Assembly: GCF_017654505.1 (NCBI RefSeq)
Contig: NC_054545.1
Span: 13,487,047-13,551,046 of the forward strand
Source: Polyodon spathula
Taxonomy: Eukaryota; Chordata; Actinopteri; Acipenseriformes; Polyodontidae
DNA: 64,000 nt
Reading direction: 5' to 3'
A program made the translations under genes and the position numbers. Numbering within the stretch: position 1 is the stretch's first letter; every line of letters starts with the position of its first letter. This document shows positions 1 to 11,416 of this stretch, piece after piece. A model generated the notes under the pieces. It was given only the letters and a program-made list of their open reading frames with translations, had not been told where the DNA came from and made no database searches.

Positions 1-124
1 ACCTGTTCTCTCTGTATAGATATAAGAAGGGCAGTGACAATAGTATAGAACACCCTCACCTTTTAAAACCTAATAAAGGTTTAGCCCAGTAAATCGACAT
101 GTTAGCATTGCAGTTTTCCCATGG

Positions 125-262
125 TTAAATTATGCATTTACCATAGTTTACCATGCTTTTTAATATGCTTTACCAGATCTCTGGGCTTTACAATGCTCAA
201 CTTTGCTTTACCATTCTTTCACTGTGCTTTATATTATTCTACCATGCTTTTACTATGAGAAA
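125..262. repeat. Degenerate tandem repeat built on ACCATGCTTT
   Basis: The words TTTACCATGCTT, TTTACCAGAT, TTTACAATGCT, TTTACCATTCT and CTACCATGCTTTTAC recur at roughly 10-22 base spacing. The pattern is an old, diverged minisatellite. Both the unit length and the copies drift, so no exact copy number can be given. Confidence 0.5.
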
Positions 263-1120
263 TGTTTACAAGGTAAGGAGGGACAATTATAGTATGAAGA
301 AATGAAGATGAACGGATACCCACCTTTCCACTGTATTCTAAAGCAAGATGAGGTCTGGAAACAGAAATAAAAGATAATCTTAGTTTATTCTGGCACTGAT
401 CTGACCAACATTATCCTCATATATGATCCACTTTCTCCTCATTCAAGTGATATTCAATACGTGATTACGTTTACCTCGTCAAAAGATTGAAAGCAAAAGT
501 TTGTTTTTGTGAACAACAGCAAGATTTCGGCTTTTAATTTCTTCTTTGAATCATAAACTAATTGATGAGAATGAATGGCTTTTTTTGTGAGGTTTGGTGC
601 TTTATACACTCATCTACAGTATTTTGAGGGTGATATATCACGCCTCTGTTAAATTTCTTGGTTAAGCTGTTAACCAGTTAAACAAATTGCCTAAACTAAT
701 GACTTTTTAAATAGTCAGATTCCTGAATTATTATAAGAAATTATATGGCCCTTCAGTAAAGGCCACTATTAAAGAGAAAAGGTTTTGGAACAGGGTTCCA
801 AAAAAATATAGCGTTACACGTCCCCATGTGTTACTACAACTGTTTAAATAATGTACCTGTAATTTTTCTTTTCATTGTTAACATCCTGACAACTTTTTAA
901 ACTTATAATTTTAAAGTCTGTTTCAAAGCTTGTTTAAAAATGGAACTCTACTGCACTGGGGTTTGAGAGCTGTCCTCTAAACCACTGCAGGATTTAAAAC
1001 AACAAGTACTCTGGCTTATCTGTTCCTTACCACATCATGGATCCAATAACCCTTACAGAACAAAAACACACAGCTCTCCTAGGCTATCATTGGGCATATG
1101 TGTATTTAGTGATATTCGTG
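263..1120. other. Unassigned AT-rich sequence
   Basis: I see no coding exon, inverted repeat or simple-sequence tract longer than a few units here. Composition is typical of the intergenic background of the window. Confidence 0.5.
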
Positions 1121-1125
1121 CAAGG

Positions 1126-1308
1126 TCAGAGCTTAGAACAGGCATGTTTGTTTCCAACACTTGATCTGAACTTGACAGTTTCTGTCAGCATGTGAGCAAT
1201 GGCTGCAGGCCCATTAACCTCCTCAAAGCAGATGGGCATGTATGCAATGTCTAGCTCCTCTCTCATGCAAGTATGACTAACAATCAAAAACAACTCAATT
1301 TCTACCAA
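1126..1308 (-). other. Open stretch, possible coding exon, unrecognised
   Basis: A 60-codon minus-strand frame ends at a stop near 1126. Its amino-acid composition looks more protein-like than most chance frames in this window, including the run EELDIAYMPICFEEVNGPAA. I do not recognise a family, and neither a strong acceptor nor a supporting neighbouring exon was found. It lies 3' of the end of the consortin-like gene, so it would belong to another transcript. A chance frame is equally possible. Confidence 0.15.
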
Positions 1309-1526
1309 GATTTAACTTTAACAAAAGGTTCCCAAGTTATTTGTTAATTAATGTTAACAATATACACTGTCTTGCCAAATTTACCAAGTACTCCAGCTGG
1401 TTTATGGTGCTTAGGTAGTGTGACATTTGTTGTCCAGACCACCTGCTTACTAAATATCGTAAAACCCTTCAACAGATAACCATACCATCTTCAAAAATAG
1501 GCACAATATTTTAATAAGCTTACATA

Positions 1527-2034
1527 CACTGCCAGGCCATTTCTACCTATTATTGGGTAGGGCAATTCTCTATGATCACAGCTATGATACAGAGCATCAT
1601 AGACTCCACAAGGTTCTGGAAGGTGTCTTGGAGCATGATAATCCATTCAGTCATTGATATTTCACATAGGTAGAGGATAGTGAAGACGAATGCACAGTTA
1701 AAGTTCATCCCAAACATCCTCAGTTGGACTGAGATCTGGGGATTGTGGTGGACATGTAGGAAGCCAGAAGTTTTGCTTTTTAAACCACTTGCACACAATT
1801 CTGTCACGGTGGATGGAGGAATTATCATCTTAAAGTAGTTTTGACGATCAGGATACAAATGAAACATTGTTTGGCGAACTTGGTCCGCAACGATGCTTAA
1901 GTAAACTATAACAGCTTTATCATGGTACAGGGATCACATGTCACACAACATGACCAACCTAATTTGCATCTCTGTATCAGGGCTATGCCAAATCCATTCA
2001 GAAAGACAGCTCCTAATAAAGTGACCAGGCAGTG
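1527..2034 (-). mobile_element. Internally deleted Tc1/mariner-like transposon (508 bp)
   Basis: Terminal inverted repeats start CACTGCCAGGCCATTTCTACC at 1527 and are mirrored by GTGACCAGGCAGTG ending at 2034. Both ends are flanked by the TA expected of Tc1/mariner insertion (1525-1526 and 2035-2036). Reading the minus strand between about 1920 and 1590 gives eroded transposase C-terminal motifs: YPDRQNYFK, then DDNSSIH, PPQSPDLSPTEDVWDEL and FQNLVESMM. These correspond to the second catalytic Asp region, the Glu-containing PxSPDLxPxE block and the C-terminus of Tc1-type transposases. The N-terminal DNA-binding half is absent, so the copy cannot be autonomous. A related fish family with termini of the CACTxxCxGGCCACTTTATTAGG type is familiar to me; exact assignment needs a repeat library. 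Confidence 0.75.
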
Positions 2035-2039
2035 TAGCT

Positions 2040-3980
2040 CACAATTGCTGTAGCACCTTACTTTATCCATTTATCTGGGTGTTTATTTTTTATCCCACAA
2101 AAAATGTGTTTCTGCAATGACGACTGTCAAGACAAAGTCCATGATACAAATCATTCAAGACAAAATGTGTAGTTTCATATGTACATTGTCAACAATCAAA
2201 ACAACAGAATTGAACAAATAGTTTTATTAAAACAACACTTGATGGTGGTGCTTGATTCATGCAGGATTCATTGAGATAAGATTAATAGCATTGCCAACAC
2301 AGTGTAACAGAAACCTGCAGAGCAAGCAACGCGGGTGGATTAGTGAACATACTTGTTGGCACCAATACAATGTCATGTCATCCCTCTGTAAATCTTTATG
2401 ACATGGCATTTGTTGGGCAACAACTGCTTGTATATCTGCATGTGTTTTTTTTTCAAAGTAACGTGATACCACAAGCATGATTGGCTTTAGGTGGATGTAC
2501 ATGACTGATGCTGCCTAAGAGACTTGTGGAATTCAATGTACAGTGTATGGAGGTTCATGATAACAAGCTCTGACCCATAGCGTAGCTTCCTAGTAATTTG
2601 TGTGACGAAGAGTCTGAAGTACACAATCTTGACAGCACATAAAATTACAACTTAGTAGGTTTACTTATTTATATATTATCATACTTTAATATAGGCTAAA
2701 CCAGACTCCCCTGACAATTATACCTAACTTTACAAACTTTTTGACACATTTTTATAAAAAAATAAGAATTAAAAAAAAAAAAAAATACTTAGGAATATAT
2801 TGACGTGTTTCCATAATAATTTGACAACACCATCCTCTGTAAATACTTAGATTAGAATAATATATACACAAGCTGTGCTTAAAATTCAGAGCAAATTAAG
2901 TGACCTACATAACTGGTATATAAAAGGAATGGAAAAACTCGGGTGCCGTGACCTGGCAGACACTAATGAGCAAACGAGGGGTGTCAGGTGATGCTGCAGT
3001 CCTGCTCTGCACTTCACCAAAGCTGCATTGTGCAGTGTTTGTGTGCACATCAAAATGATAGTCTGCATCGCAAGGTCACCCCTCACCCCAATGTGTACTT
3101 AAAAATGTAGAGCAAGCTGTATTTAGTGCTACAGATGTAACCACTACTGTTCCAATGCATATCCTTATGAATAAATGACAAGACTCGGATGTCCTGCTCA
3201 GAGTACAAACAGGTATCTGATCTAGTCACATGCTAATGTGACGACGTGTCGATGAATGATTTAAGTCAGAAAACCTGTTGTATAACCAAGATAAGAAAAA
3301 ACACAGTTGGTGTGTTTTATATACATCAGGTTTCACAATTATTATTTAGAAATTGCATTGGAGATTTTATCAATCATATGCTCACCTACTAAATGGCAAA
3401 TTAATATTGCATAACAATGGTTGGGGTTAGGCCTTTATATTACAATATGGTAAAAAAAAAATGTATTGATATAATGAGGTTAAACTTATAAGAAACTCGT
3501 CAAGTAGAGAAATGCTGCTCCTAATGCCTTCATCAGTGTTCTTTGTTTCCTAAAAGTTTTACCTCAAAATATATGATTGAGTGTTTGAAGCAAATAATGT
3601 ATATAGTGACATGAACATAGGTCCTAAAGCAGTAAGCAGCCAGACCAATGAAGTAAACAGTCTACATTTGCAAACTAGATAATTAATTAAATTACTTATT
3701 TTGCATGCAGCCAATAACACAATTACAGGGACTTGCTTTACTGTATTGCAAAATGGCATTCAGTGGCACAGATAATCAACTTTAAATACAAACTATATTC
3801 TTCGGACATTTTAAGGGTTGATTAAAGGGACCTTTTCTTAAGCAGCTAAATTGGAAGTTTACATTAACTCATTTTCTATTTAATGCAAGTAGTGCTCTCA
3901 TCTCACATGTTGCTAAGGCTAAAAGTCACATTGAATACTCTTACAGTAAATTAATGCTTTGTTTAAAAAAATATATATCC
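2040..3980. other. Intergenic sequence, no gene seen
   Basis: It contains a poly-A run near 2772-2785 and several short chance frames on the minus strand (2257-2502, 2886-3086, 3559-3759). None of these has recognisable motifs or splice context. The frame at 2257-2502 lies just beyond the Tc1-like element but shows no transposase signature I can defend. Confidence 0.45.
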
Positions 3981-3984
3981 CACA

Positions 3985-4543
3985 GTCTGACTGTAGATAA
4001 TTCTTTAATAACACTCAACAATATCATATAAACAAACCTTAAATAAAGTTTTAAGTGCAGGAGACAAATGCTTATGAGGTCTACCTTCATCAGAAAAGCA
4101 GGCTACACTGAGACGTTTTTCAACTAGACATATCTTTTTTATAACTGAAGATAAGCAGAATAAATGAAAATGTTAGGCTGACATTCTATACATCACTGAA
4201 AGCCCTAATGTAAGTTAAGGGATACAACTTTACAAATCATGGACAGGCAATTTGTCTAGGAGCTGCCTAAATAAATACAGGCAACATTTGCAAAAAGTTA
4301 TAAAAGAAAAAGAAAAACATGCTGGTCTTCAATCAAATTCTGGTTCCTGACACATTAATTAACGTGTTTTAAATAAGTAGTTAAAAGATGAATGAGTGTG
4401 TAACAGTAGTCCACAGTCTTCAACAGAGGAAAGAACATATATACTATTTTTCCCCACATGGAAAACAGTTATTTACGTGAAAATAAACACATATGAGCAG
4501 TGAAAATATTGCTTATCTGATCCTTTCCTGAGTAATTAACAAC
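3985..4543 (-). other. Probable 3' untranslated region of the consortin-like gene
   Basis: This lies immediately downstream (minus strand) of the TGA stop at 4546-4544. No canonical AATAAA was found close by. The nearest candidate poly-A signal I noticed is ATTAAA on the minus strand around 4005-4010. The 3' limit is therefore a guess. Confidence 0.3.
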
Positions 4544-4701
4544 TCAAACAGTCTTACATGTTCCAATATTTCCAGTCATCACACATGCACCAGCTAATAG
4601 CACTGTATGTAGTATTAAACAAATTTGGCTAATCAGTTTTCCAAGTAATTTCCTTCTTGCAGCTTGCTGGTAGTTTTTAATCACATCAGCAACTGCATGG
4701 G
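4544..4701 (-). CDS. Consortin-like gene, last coding exon (C-terminal transmembrane segment)
   Basis: Final exon on the minus strand. An acceptor (TTTTTTAAG) precedes 4701, and the exon opens with two bases (CC) that complete the codon left by the previous exon (A+CC = Thr). The frame then runs 51 codons to a TGA at 4546-4544. The protein reads from THAVADVIKNYQQAARRK into a hydrophobic stretch, LISQICLILHTVLLAGACVM, followed by about ten residues ending in CKTV. This is a good single membrane span close to the C-terminus. Consortin also has a C-terminal membrane span, but a much longer region separates it from the TPR part, so this would be a shorter relative or paralogue. The phase match supports this junction; expression data do not exist here. 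Confidence 0.65.
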
Positions 4702-5008
4702 CTTAAAAAAGAGTAATAAAACTTAAGCCACTTGCCATCTTATCTCAATTACAGCACACACAAAGAAAGTGTGGCACAACATCAGTTTAACCACTTACTT
4801 GCACTGCAATAAATAACAGTTAAAAATTATTAAATTACAGTCAAACCTTGTGTACTATTTGGGCTCCGGTTTTATTTATGAAAACATTTTGAAGAGCGTT
4901 TACTTGCTATAAAGAAACAGACTTGACATTAACAGTGCTGATACACATGAAGAACTGACCACTACTCAATTAAAAAAAAACAAAAAAAAAACAGGGCCTA
5001 CCTTTTAC

Positions 5009-5102
5009 TCATGATGCAAACTTGAGCTAGCTTCTCATAGTCCCCTGCTTGACATGCCTGCTCTGACACATTCTCTTCAGAGAGCCATCCTCCTGTGCCC
5101 TG
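5009..5102 (-). CDS. Consortin-like gene, penultimate exon
   Basis: Minus-strand exon of 94 nt, phase 0 to phase 1. The acceptor is AATGCAG before 5102; a NAGNAG arrangement (CAGCAG) also allows a start at 5099, removing one Gln. The donor used here is ATGA/GTAAAA after 5009. A stronger-looking donor AAAAG/GTAGGC lies five bases further on but would break the frame with the next exon. The protein contains LSEENVSEQACQAGDYEKLA followed by QVCIM and, across the junction, TH. The pattern GDYEKLAQVC..TH resembles GEDFERLTKICATH in consortin from my memory of that family. Confidence 0.6.
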
Positions 5103-5783
5103 CTGCATTACATCAGGAGGAGCTGTCAGGGATACTGGAATCAGTCATCATGAAGCAATCATTTCCGAGGGCCAGGAAACTAGATCCTAAACATGGGCAC
5201 CTGGCCACCTTAACACAAATGCAGAATACAAGGGGGAAAAAAGGTTCCACTAAGAAAAGAGACTTTCAGAGTTTCACATCCAATGCAGAGCTGAATCTAC
5301 TGTAGTGTATGTGAGCCCCTTTCATAAGACATTGAATGAGTCATAACCTTAGGGAAAGAACATGCACTGTTGTTTATCAGGTAGAAGTGCTGATTCAGAG
5401 GGCCGTGGTTTCTATACGCTTTGCACTTCTCAGTTAGATAATGCAGTCCAAGGATATTTCCAACTGGCCCTTAAAAGTCGATTCTGTGAAGACACAATTA
5501 GCTGTGTCAGCAGCTTTTGTGGATAATGAACAGCAAAGATGGTGGTTATTTGCCATACCTTTAAATGTGCTGGTGTACAAAAATAACCTTCATCTCATGA
5601 AAAAAAGGGGTTTTATTTATCTGCAAAGAAAACCTTCAAACTTTGGGTGGTAGTGGTAAAAGTGGAAAATAACAATGGCAATAAAGTAGTTACTATAGTA
5701 ATAAACTAAACAGAAGGGTATGATAATCTGACACAAATAAATTACAGTATGTTGTGAAATTGGACTGTGGAAGTCTACACTTA

Positions 5784-5808
5784 AATAATAATAATAATAA
5801 TAATAATA

Positions 5809-5844
<36 letters not shown>
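5784..5844. repeat. (AAT)n microsatellite
   Basis: About 60 bases of AAT repeat, interrupted once by an extra A (AATAAATAAT). It lies in the intron between the 6244-6350 exon and the 5009-5102 exon. Confidence 0.9.
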
Positions 5845-5846
<2 letters not shown>

Positions 5847-6243
5847 ATTAATAGACCCTGAGTTTGTACTTCGTGCTTTAAATTAATATTACCAGTGTCT
5901 GTCTATTAGAACAAAATCTCATAAACATATACCTAGAATTAAGAGACACAAGTATAATGTTCTATTTTTTGGGGAAAATGACTGACTTACATATAACCAG
6001 TATAATATCTGAGTTTTTAAAATTTGACTCATCTTTCAGTATTTGAGCGTTCATATATGTACCGATGCATACTTGTGAGTGAAAGGTCCAAATATATATA
6101 AAAAACAGTTTATTTTGGAAATGATTAGCAAACCCAGAGTCTATTCTGACCATGAATCATTTTACTAAAAGGAGAATCACCTCACAACACAAAAACACAG
6201 ACATTATACATACACTTCTCTGATATACAATATATGCAATTAC

Positions 6244-6350
6244 CGTAAGCACAGCGGACTTGCCTGAGCTCCTCTGAAGAGCAGTGAGGTCTGCTAGTGC
6301 TACTTCATAGAACATTTTTTCCGCTTGAATGAACTGAAGGACTTTCACAT
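6244..6350 (-). CDS. Consortin-like gene, exon with FIQAEKMFYEVAL block
   Basis: Minus-strand exon of 107 nt. The acceptor ATAAACAG precedes 6350 and the donor ACG/GTAATT follows 6244. It enters with two bases (AT) that complete a Tyr codon with the single T left by the 31-nt exon, and ends in phase 0. It encodes VKVLQFIQAEKMFYEVALAD then LTALQRSSGKSAVLT. This matches position by position the consortin segment EKAMKFIQLERLYHEQLLANLSAIQ as I remember it, which is the end of its TPR-like helical region. It is the best preserved block of the gene. A second, pyrimidine-rich acceptor (TTTTTTCCATTCAG) exists about 50 bases upstream but would introduce stops. Confidence 0.7.
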
Positions 6351-8589
6351 CTGTTTATATTGGTTAAGGATCTCCATGGTGTCCATTATACTGAATGGAA
6401 AAAAAAAAAAAAAACAAAGCCAACAAAGCCAGCAGTTGTGACGGGTCAACAGTAATGTTTACAAATAGGCAGTCTAAAAGTACACACCGTACACAACTTA
6501 AGGAACTAATGTGTGCTACACAATTATGCTTCTTTACTAATCCTCATGGGTATAGTGTGAATACCTCAGTCAGTACGATATACATATACAGTACATATAC
6601 TGTGTGTGCCAGAGTTAATTCTGATCTAAACCATAGTGTGTTGAAAATAGAACAGAATGCCCTTTAAAAAGTAACCCTAAAACTGGACTCACTCCAGGCT
6701 TGATTGCTGGGCTAAAAACAGAAAGGGTAATGTGAATAAAATAAACAAGGATTGTGGAAGTCAAGGCTACACAGAAAGCACTCAAGTGTTCATGCTCTAT
6801 ACAAGTATAAAGTCAAGATGAACATGTAATGTTCTATGCAATGTGGGTGTAAGAATGTAAGGGATTTGAGAGTTTCCTATTGTAAAGGGCTCGAAGCAGT
6901 CCCTTGCTGAATGGAGAAAGGAAATGCTCATTATTTTTCAGGGTCTCAAAGGTTCCTTTTCTGAGTGGAGAAAAGGGAATACATATCGTAAAAGCCTCTT
7001 CTATGGAAAGTACTTTTTTGCATCAGTTGAAACAGATGTCCATATATTTTTTAGGGAATTTAGGTTGCGCATGTTCACAGCCAAATGAATGGTACTATAT
7101 AAGAGTAAGTAAGAAAACAATCAAATGAGTTGGTTGGGTTTGTAATCAAAGGAATAAGAATTAAGAGGTAATATGACATCATTACTATTCTGACTGTAAG
7201 CTAGGCGGCTACCATTATTTTGTCTAGAGAAAATGTGTTGCAAGAATTGTGATGTTTCTGTATCTTGAATAACATGAATGTAAACAAATGTAATCATGTA
7301 TTGATCATCTGCTAAGAATAATCTTTTATTAATCAATAAACCATGTAATCAAATTTTCTAGGACAATTGTCTGATTCATTATAACAAATATTTAAAGATC
7401 GAAACTCAGCATTGTAAGATGTAAAGTGTAGTTTGGGATGATTGACTGTTTGACCCAGGTACTCACCGTCTGGACCGATAGAAGCCTCCCTCATTTTGAG
7501 GTGCGACCCCCGACATTGGTCAGAGGTCACCAAGGCCTGATGATAGAGGACCACCAACCTCCAGAAGGGAGATACAGTTGCAAAGGAGTAATTTAATTTG
7601 TTTTAATATTACTTTTACATGAACCACCTCAGTATATTGGTGAAAGTAACACATCTATAGCCCTTAGATTACTGAAACATAGTTATAATTGCAAGCACCT
7701 GGAGTTTAGTCCCACTGCAGTCTCACTTAATCAACACAACCAGTCCTATATGCTACCAAAATGTTACAAGAAAGAAACACAAGGGAACATCAATCAATAG
7801 CACAATTGGACCACATTTACAGCATTTAAATCAAAATTCATTTGAATATTAAATACATTGAAAAATATTAGTTTGCCACAACATTTATGACGTCTCTTTT
7901 AGCATTTCCAAAATTAGCACAATTGAGTGTTTAATAGTTATGGGTGAAGCAGCAAAACAGACAGAAATAACTCTACTGTAGCTAATACAGTTCATTTGAC
8001 ACAGAGCTGAGTGATGAAGAGAAATCTTTAGCATTCACATACACACCAGCCTTAGCTGCAGGTGAACTATGGTTAATACATTTACCAAAAAACCTCTCTT
8101 GATTAAACGTATACCTTACACAGAACACACACACGCCATGGTGACATTTTCAGAACCTAGACTGTGACAAATAACAACACCGTCATGCAGTATGTCATGT
8201 CAAACCTGGTAGCCATGAAGTCTAGATTTAAGAGGATGTCTGGTTATTTTTAGCCTTCTGACTATAAAAGCTCTGTGAAATGGTTATAAACAGTGTGCCC
8301 TAATTTAATGCTTATAAATAGTGTTCACAGTACTGCTTATAGAAGGGCCTTTCTCGGTAGCTGAAGGACATTCTTACAGCAGTGAAATCTACCATTCCAA
8401 CCTGCTCTTGTCTGGACATACTCCACAGATCTGATTTTCAATATATTTAAACCATTCAGTACTCTGATTATAACTAGGAGCTTCCAGGCTGATACCTTAG
8501 TTTCCATCACTTGTGCCCAGCATGTTATACGTTCTTACATTACTGTAAACGGTACAGACAAGATACAAAAATGCTGACAACAGCAATTG

Positions 8590-8641
8590 TTCTATGATCA
8601 ATATCACTTCTTTTTTTTAATTTTTTTTTTTTTTTTTTATT
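8590..8641. repeat. T-rich tract
   Basis: A run of Ts with two short interruptions, on a stretch that reads as poly-A on the minus strand. It could be the remnant of a retrotransposed tail, but no coding remnant is visible next to it. Confidence 0.6.
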
Positions 8642-8727
8642 AAAAATACCACCACCACCCTATGGGGTGCCAAACAGGCAAAATATCAACTTTGAGATAT
8701 ATGTTTATATATCTGTTCTCAAACATC

Positions 8728-8749
8728 ATATATATATATATATATTATA

Positions 8750-8816
<67 letters not shown>

Positions 8817-8837
8817 TAGATAGATAGATAGATAGAT
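8728..8837. repeat. (TA)n with (GATA)n compound microsatellite
   Basis: About 85 bases of imperfect TA repeat pass directly into six or so GATA units at 8814-8837. Confidence 0.95.
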
Positions 8838-9184
8838 GTATTGACTTGGAGAAGGCATATTGTTAGTAAGCACAGCAGGGTCCTGATACTTACTTTTGTA
8901 ATACATGTAGCCTAACATTCATTTTAACCAAAAGATTATTAAAATTACGTTGTATTTTCCAGATATAGAACCCATTTGTTTCCTCTTTTGATGCCATTTT
9001 CAAGAAAGATAATATGAAAAGCACATTCATGTGACGCTTAAGTTTTGACTTACACTGTTGAAGCCCTTTTTGATTTCCATGTTATGCATTAACCATATTT
9101 CTTTTATTAAAAAAAATATTTAAAAGTAACATCAGTATTTATTTATTTTTTAACATAAAATGTAATGCATTTCCACATTTTGTT

Positions 9185-9286
9185 ACCTGTCTGACAAAGG
9201 AACAATTACAGATACAAGTTACTGAAAATGATAATCAGATTACAGTAATGAGTTACATGCATGTAGTTCATTACTCCCCAACACTG
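9185..9286 (-). mobile_element. hAT-like repeat terminus (copy 1)
   Basis: On the minus strand the block begins CAGTGTTGGGGAGTAATG at 9286, a terminus typical of hAT-type fish elements. It continues with GTAACTCATTACTGTAATCTGATTA and TTTTCAGTAACTTG. The same core words occur in forward orientation at 18008-18110. The opposite terminus and an 8-bp target duplication were not found, so only one end is supported. Confidence 0.55.
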
Positions 9287-9830
9287 GCACTAACATACAT
9301 ACATTCTGAGAATGTCTAATCATTTCCAATTTCCAGAAACATGTAGAGTCTGTGTTGTCTGAATAATTTGGCCATACATTGTAGAAAAAAACCCTGTATT
9401 TTTCTGTTGAACAACGATTCATCACATAAGGAATATTTTACAGGATCACTTCAGGCTTGCTGTTGTTCGCTTATGGTTAAATAGACAAAAACACACTTAA
9501 GATACACTCTCACTGTTAGAGATATAGGTTTTAAAAATTTTGACGATGGTGGTATTTATAATCTCCACTGCTGAGATCAATTGAATAGACACTATTGTAC
9601 ATCTAGTAAGAACTACGGCCATGCTAAATCAAGCTCAGGCAGCAACAGTTGAGGCACAGATGAAAGTCTTTGCTGTCCTGTCTGAATTTATGGTAGCCAG
9701 TTAAAAAAAAAAAAAAAAATCACTAAGGCATTTAGAATTTCTCAGTTTAGGCCAAATGTGAGAAAAGTCTGAGGACTCAAAGTGGGCTCAAAGTCATCTA
9801 CAGAGACAACCTTCTAAACTAAAAGGATAC

Positions 9831-9861
9831 ATTTCATCTCGTGGTTGAACACTTCAGCAAT
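9831..9861 (-). CDS. Consortin-like gene, 31-nt micro-exon
   Basis: Reading the minus strand, TTTCTGTTACAG/ATTGCTGAAG opens the exon at 9861 and AAAT/GTATCC closes it at 9831. The exon is ten codons plus one base and encodes IAEVFNHEMK. The leftover T joins the AT that opens the exon at 6350 to give Tyr, so the joined protein is HQ-IAEVFNHEMK-Y-VKVLQFIQ. The consortin counterpart, as I recall it, is HQIAESYFQEEDYEKAMKFIQ. The number of residues between HQ and FIQ is identical. The exon was found by predicting its phase and length from the two flanking exons. The donor is weak after GT, and this is the least secure junction. Confidence 0.55.
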
Positions 9862-10252
9862 CTGTAACAGAAACCAAAACAACCTCAGATAACATTAAGA
9901 GAGCAACCAAAGGAGTTAGGGCTTTTCATCAAGTTTAAGATTTTGTTGCTGACCTACACAGCTCTTCATAAACATATCCCAAGCTATAGTAGGTCCTCCA
10001 AGCGACAACTTGAGTCTGCAGGTTTTCTGGCCTACCAGTAATTCTGAAAATTCCAAGCATGATATAAATAAACATTTGTCATCAGGAGGGTGTCTAATTA
10101 GAATGTGCATATAATTTATAATGTTACAATGCCTGCTGGGATTTAGATTGTCGATGTAGATGGTAGATCATTTAGATAATTACTGTATTTACTTGTAATC
10201 ATTGGCCACCACAAACTGGATGCACCTGTAATTGCCTCTATCTCATTAAGCT

Positions 10253-10266
10253 TGTGTGTGTGTATA

Positions 10267-10297
<31 letters not shown>

Positions 10298-10310
10298 ATC
10301 TATCTATCTA

Positions 10311-10365
<55 letters not shown>

Positions 10366-10430
10366 ATATATCTATCTATCTATATATATATCTATATATA
10401 TATCTATATATCTATCTATCTATCTATCTA

Positions 10431-10499
<69 letters not shown>
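10253..10499. repeat. Long compound (TG)/(TATC)/(TA)n microsatellite
   Basis: A short TG run is followed by alternating blocks of TATC and TA units over about 245 bases. It lies in the intron upstream of the 31-nt exon. Long frames of Tyr, Ile and Ser here are artefacts of the repeat. Confidence 0.95.
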
Positions 10500-10920
10500 T
10501 AAACTATATATTCATTTATTAATATCGAATAAATAAGGTACTTCAAATAAAATAATTAAGATACAGCACTTAGTTTAGGAGGATCAAAAAATGGTGCTTC
10601 CATTCAACACATACATATTTTGCGTCACACATGCAGGGGTCATATTGATAATTATGTAGCCATTATACAGGTGTAAGATAACTGGGTAATTACAAAGTTT
10701 TAAAAAAAGAAGAACAAAGAAATCTACAGGATTCTACTCAACAATAAGCTGAATTGAGTCTGCTTTACATGGCACAATATTAAACTGAATTTTAATCTCT
10801 CCAACTTAAGATGTTGGTGGAAGTTTCTGATCGTCCAATGTGAAGGACTCAAGAGGTGGGTTTTAAATCTTGGACTGTACGCTAAACTTGAAGGCTGTTA
10901 TGTCTTATATTGGTCAAGGA

Positions 10921-10987
<67 letters not shown>

Positions 10988-10991
10988 ATAC
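10921..10991. repeat. (TA)n microsatellite
   Basis: About 70 bases of TA repeat with two phase slips (TATAATATA). Confidence 0.9.
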
Positions 10992-11416
10992 GGAAAAGGG
11001 AACTTGAGATCTATTATAAGATTTCCTGCTTTGGCAACCTTTTTAGTATTAAAAACTCTGATTGGTTACTTAACTATTGTTCTGTAGCTGGGTTTTTGGG
11101 TACCCTTGCATACCTATCCCCTCTGGGGCAGTTTTTTAAATTTTTATTAAATTAACATTTGAATCAAAGTTCATGGAGGTCCAGTAGGATGTCCAAGAAG
11201 TTGCCCTGTTAAGACTTTGAAAAAACATACATGAATAAAAAGTATAGATAGATAGTAAACATGGTACAATTATAAATGTAGTGACCAATATAATAAAAAA
11301 AAAGTTATGTCTTTTTTAAGTATGGTAATAATTGTGGGGATTTTCACTGGCAATGTTTTAAGAGTGGGAAGAGGGGAAAAAAGATGCTACTTTGACAGCA
11401 GCTGTCTTCCTCTCAC

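Noticed and set aside
4803..4807. A 5-nt micro-exon (TGCAA) between TTATTGCAG and GTAAGT on the minus strand
   Set aside because: It would keep the frame if the donor AAAAG/GTAGGC were used, but the simpler donor ATGA/GTAAAA joins the two neighbouring exons directly and better matches the expected ICxxTH pattern.
10252..10536. Three overlapping 79-94 residue frames of Tyr, Ile, Ser and Leu
   Set aside because: They are translations of the TATC/TA microsatellite in three frames, not proteins.
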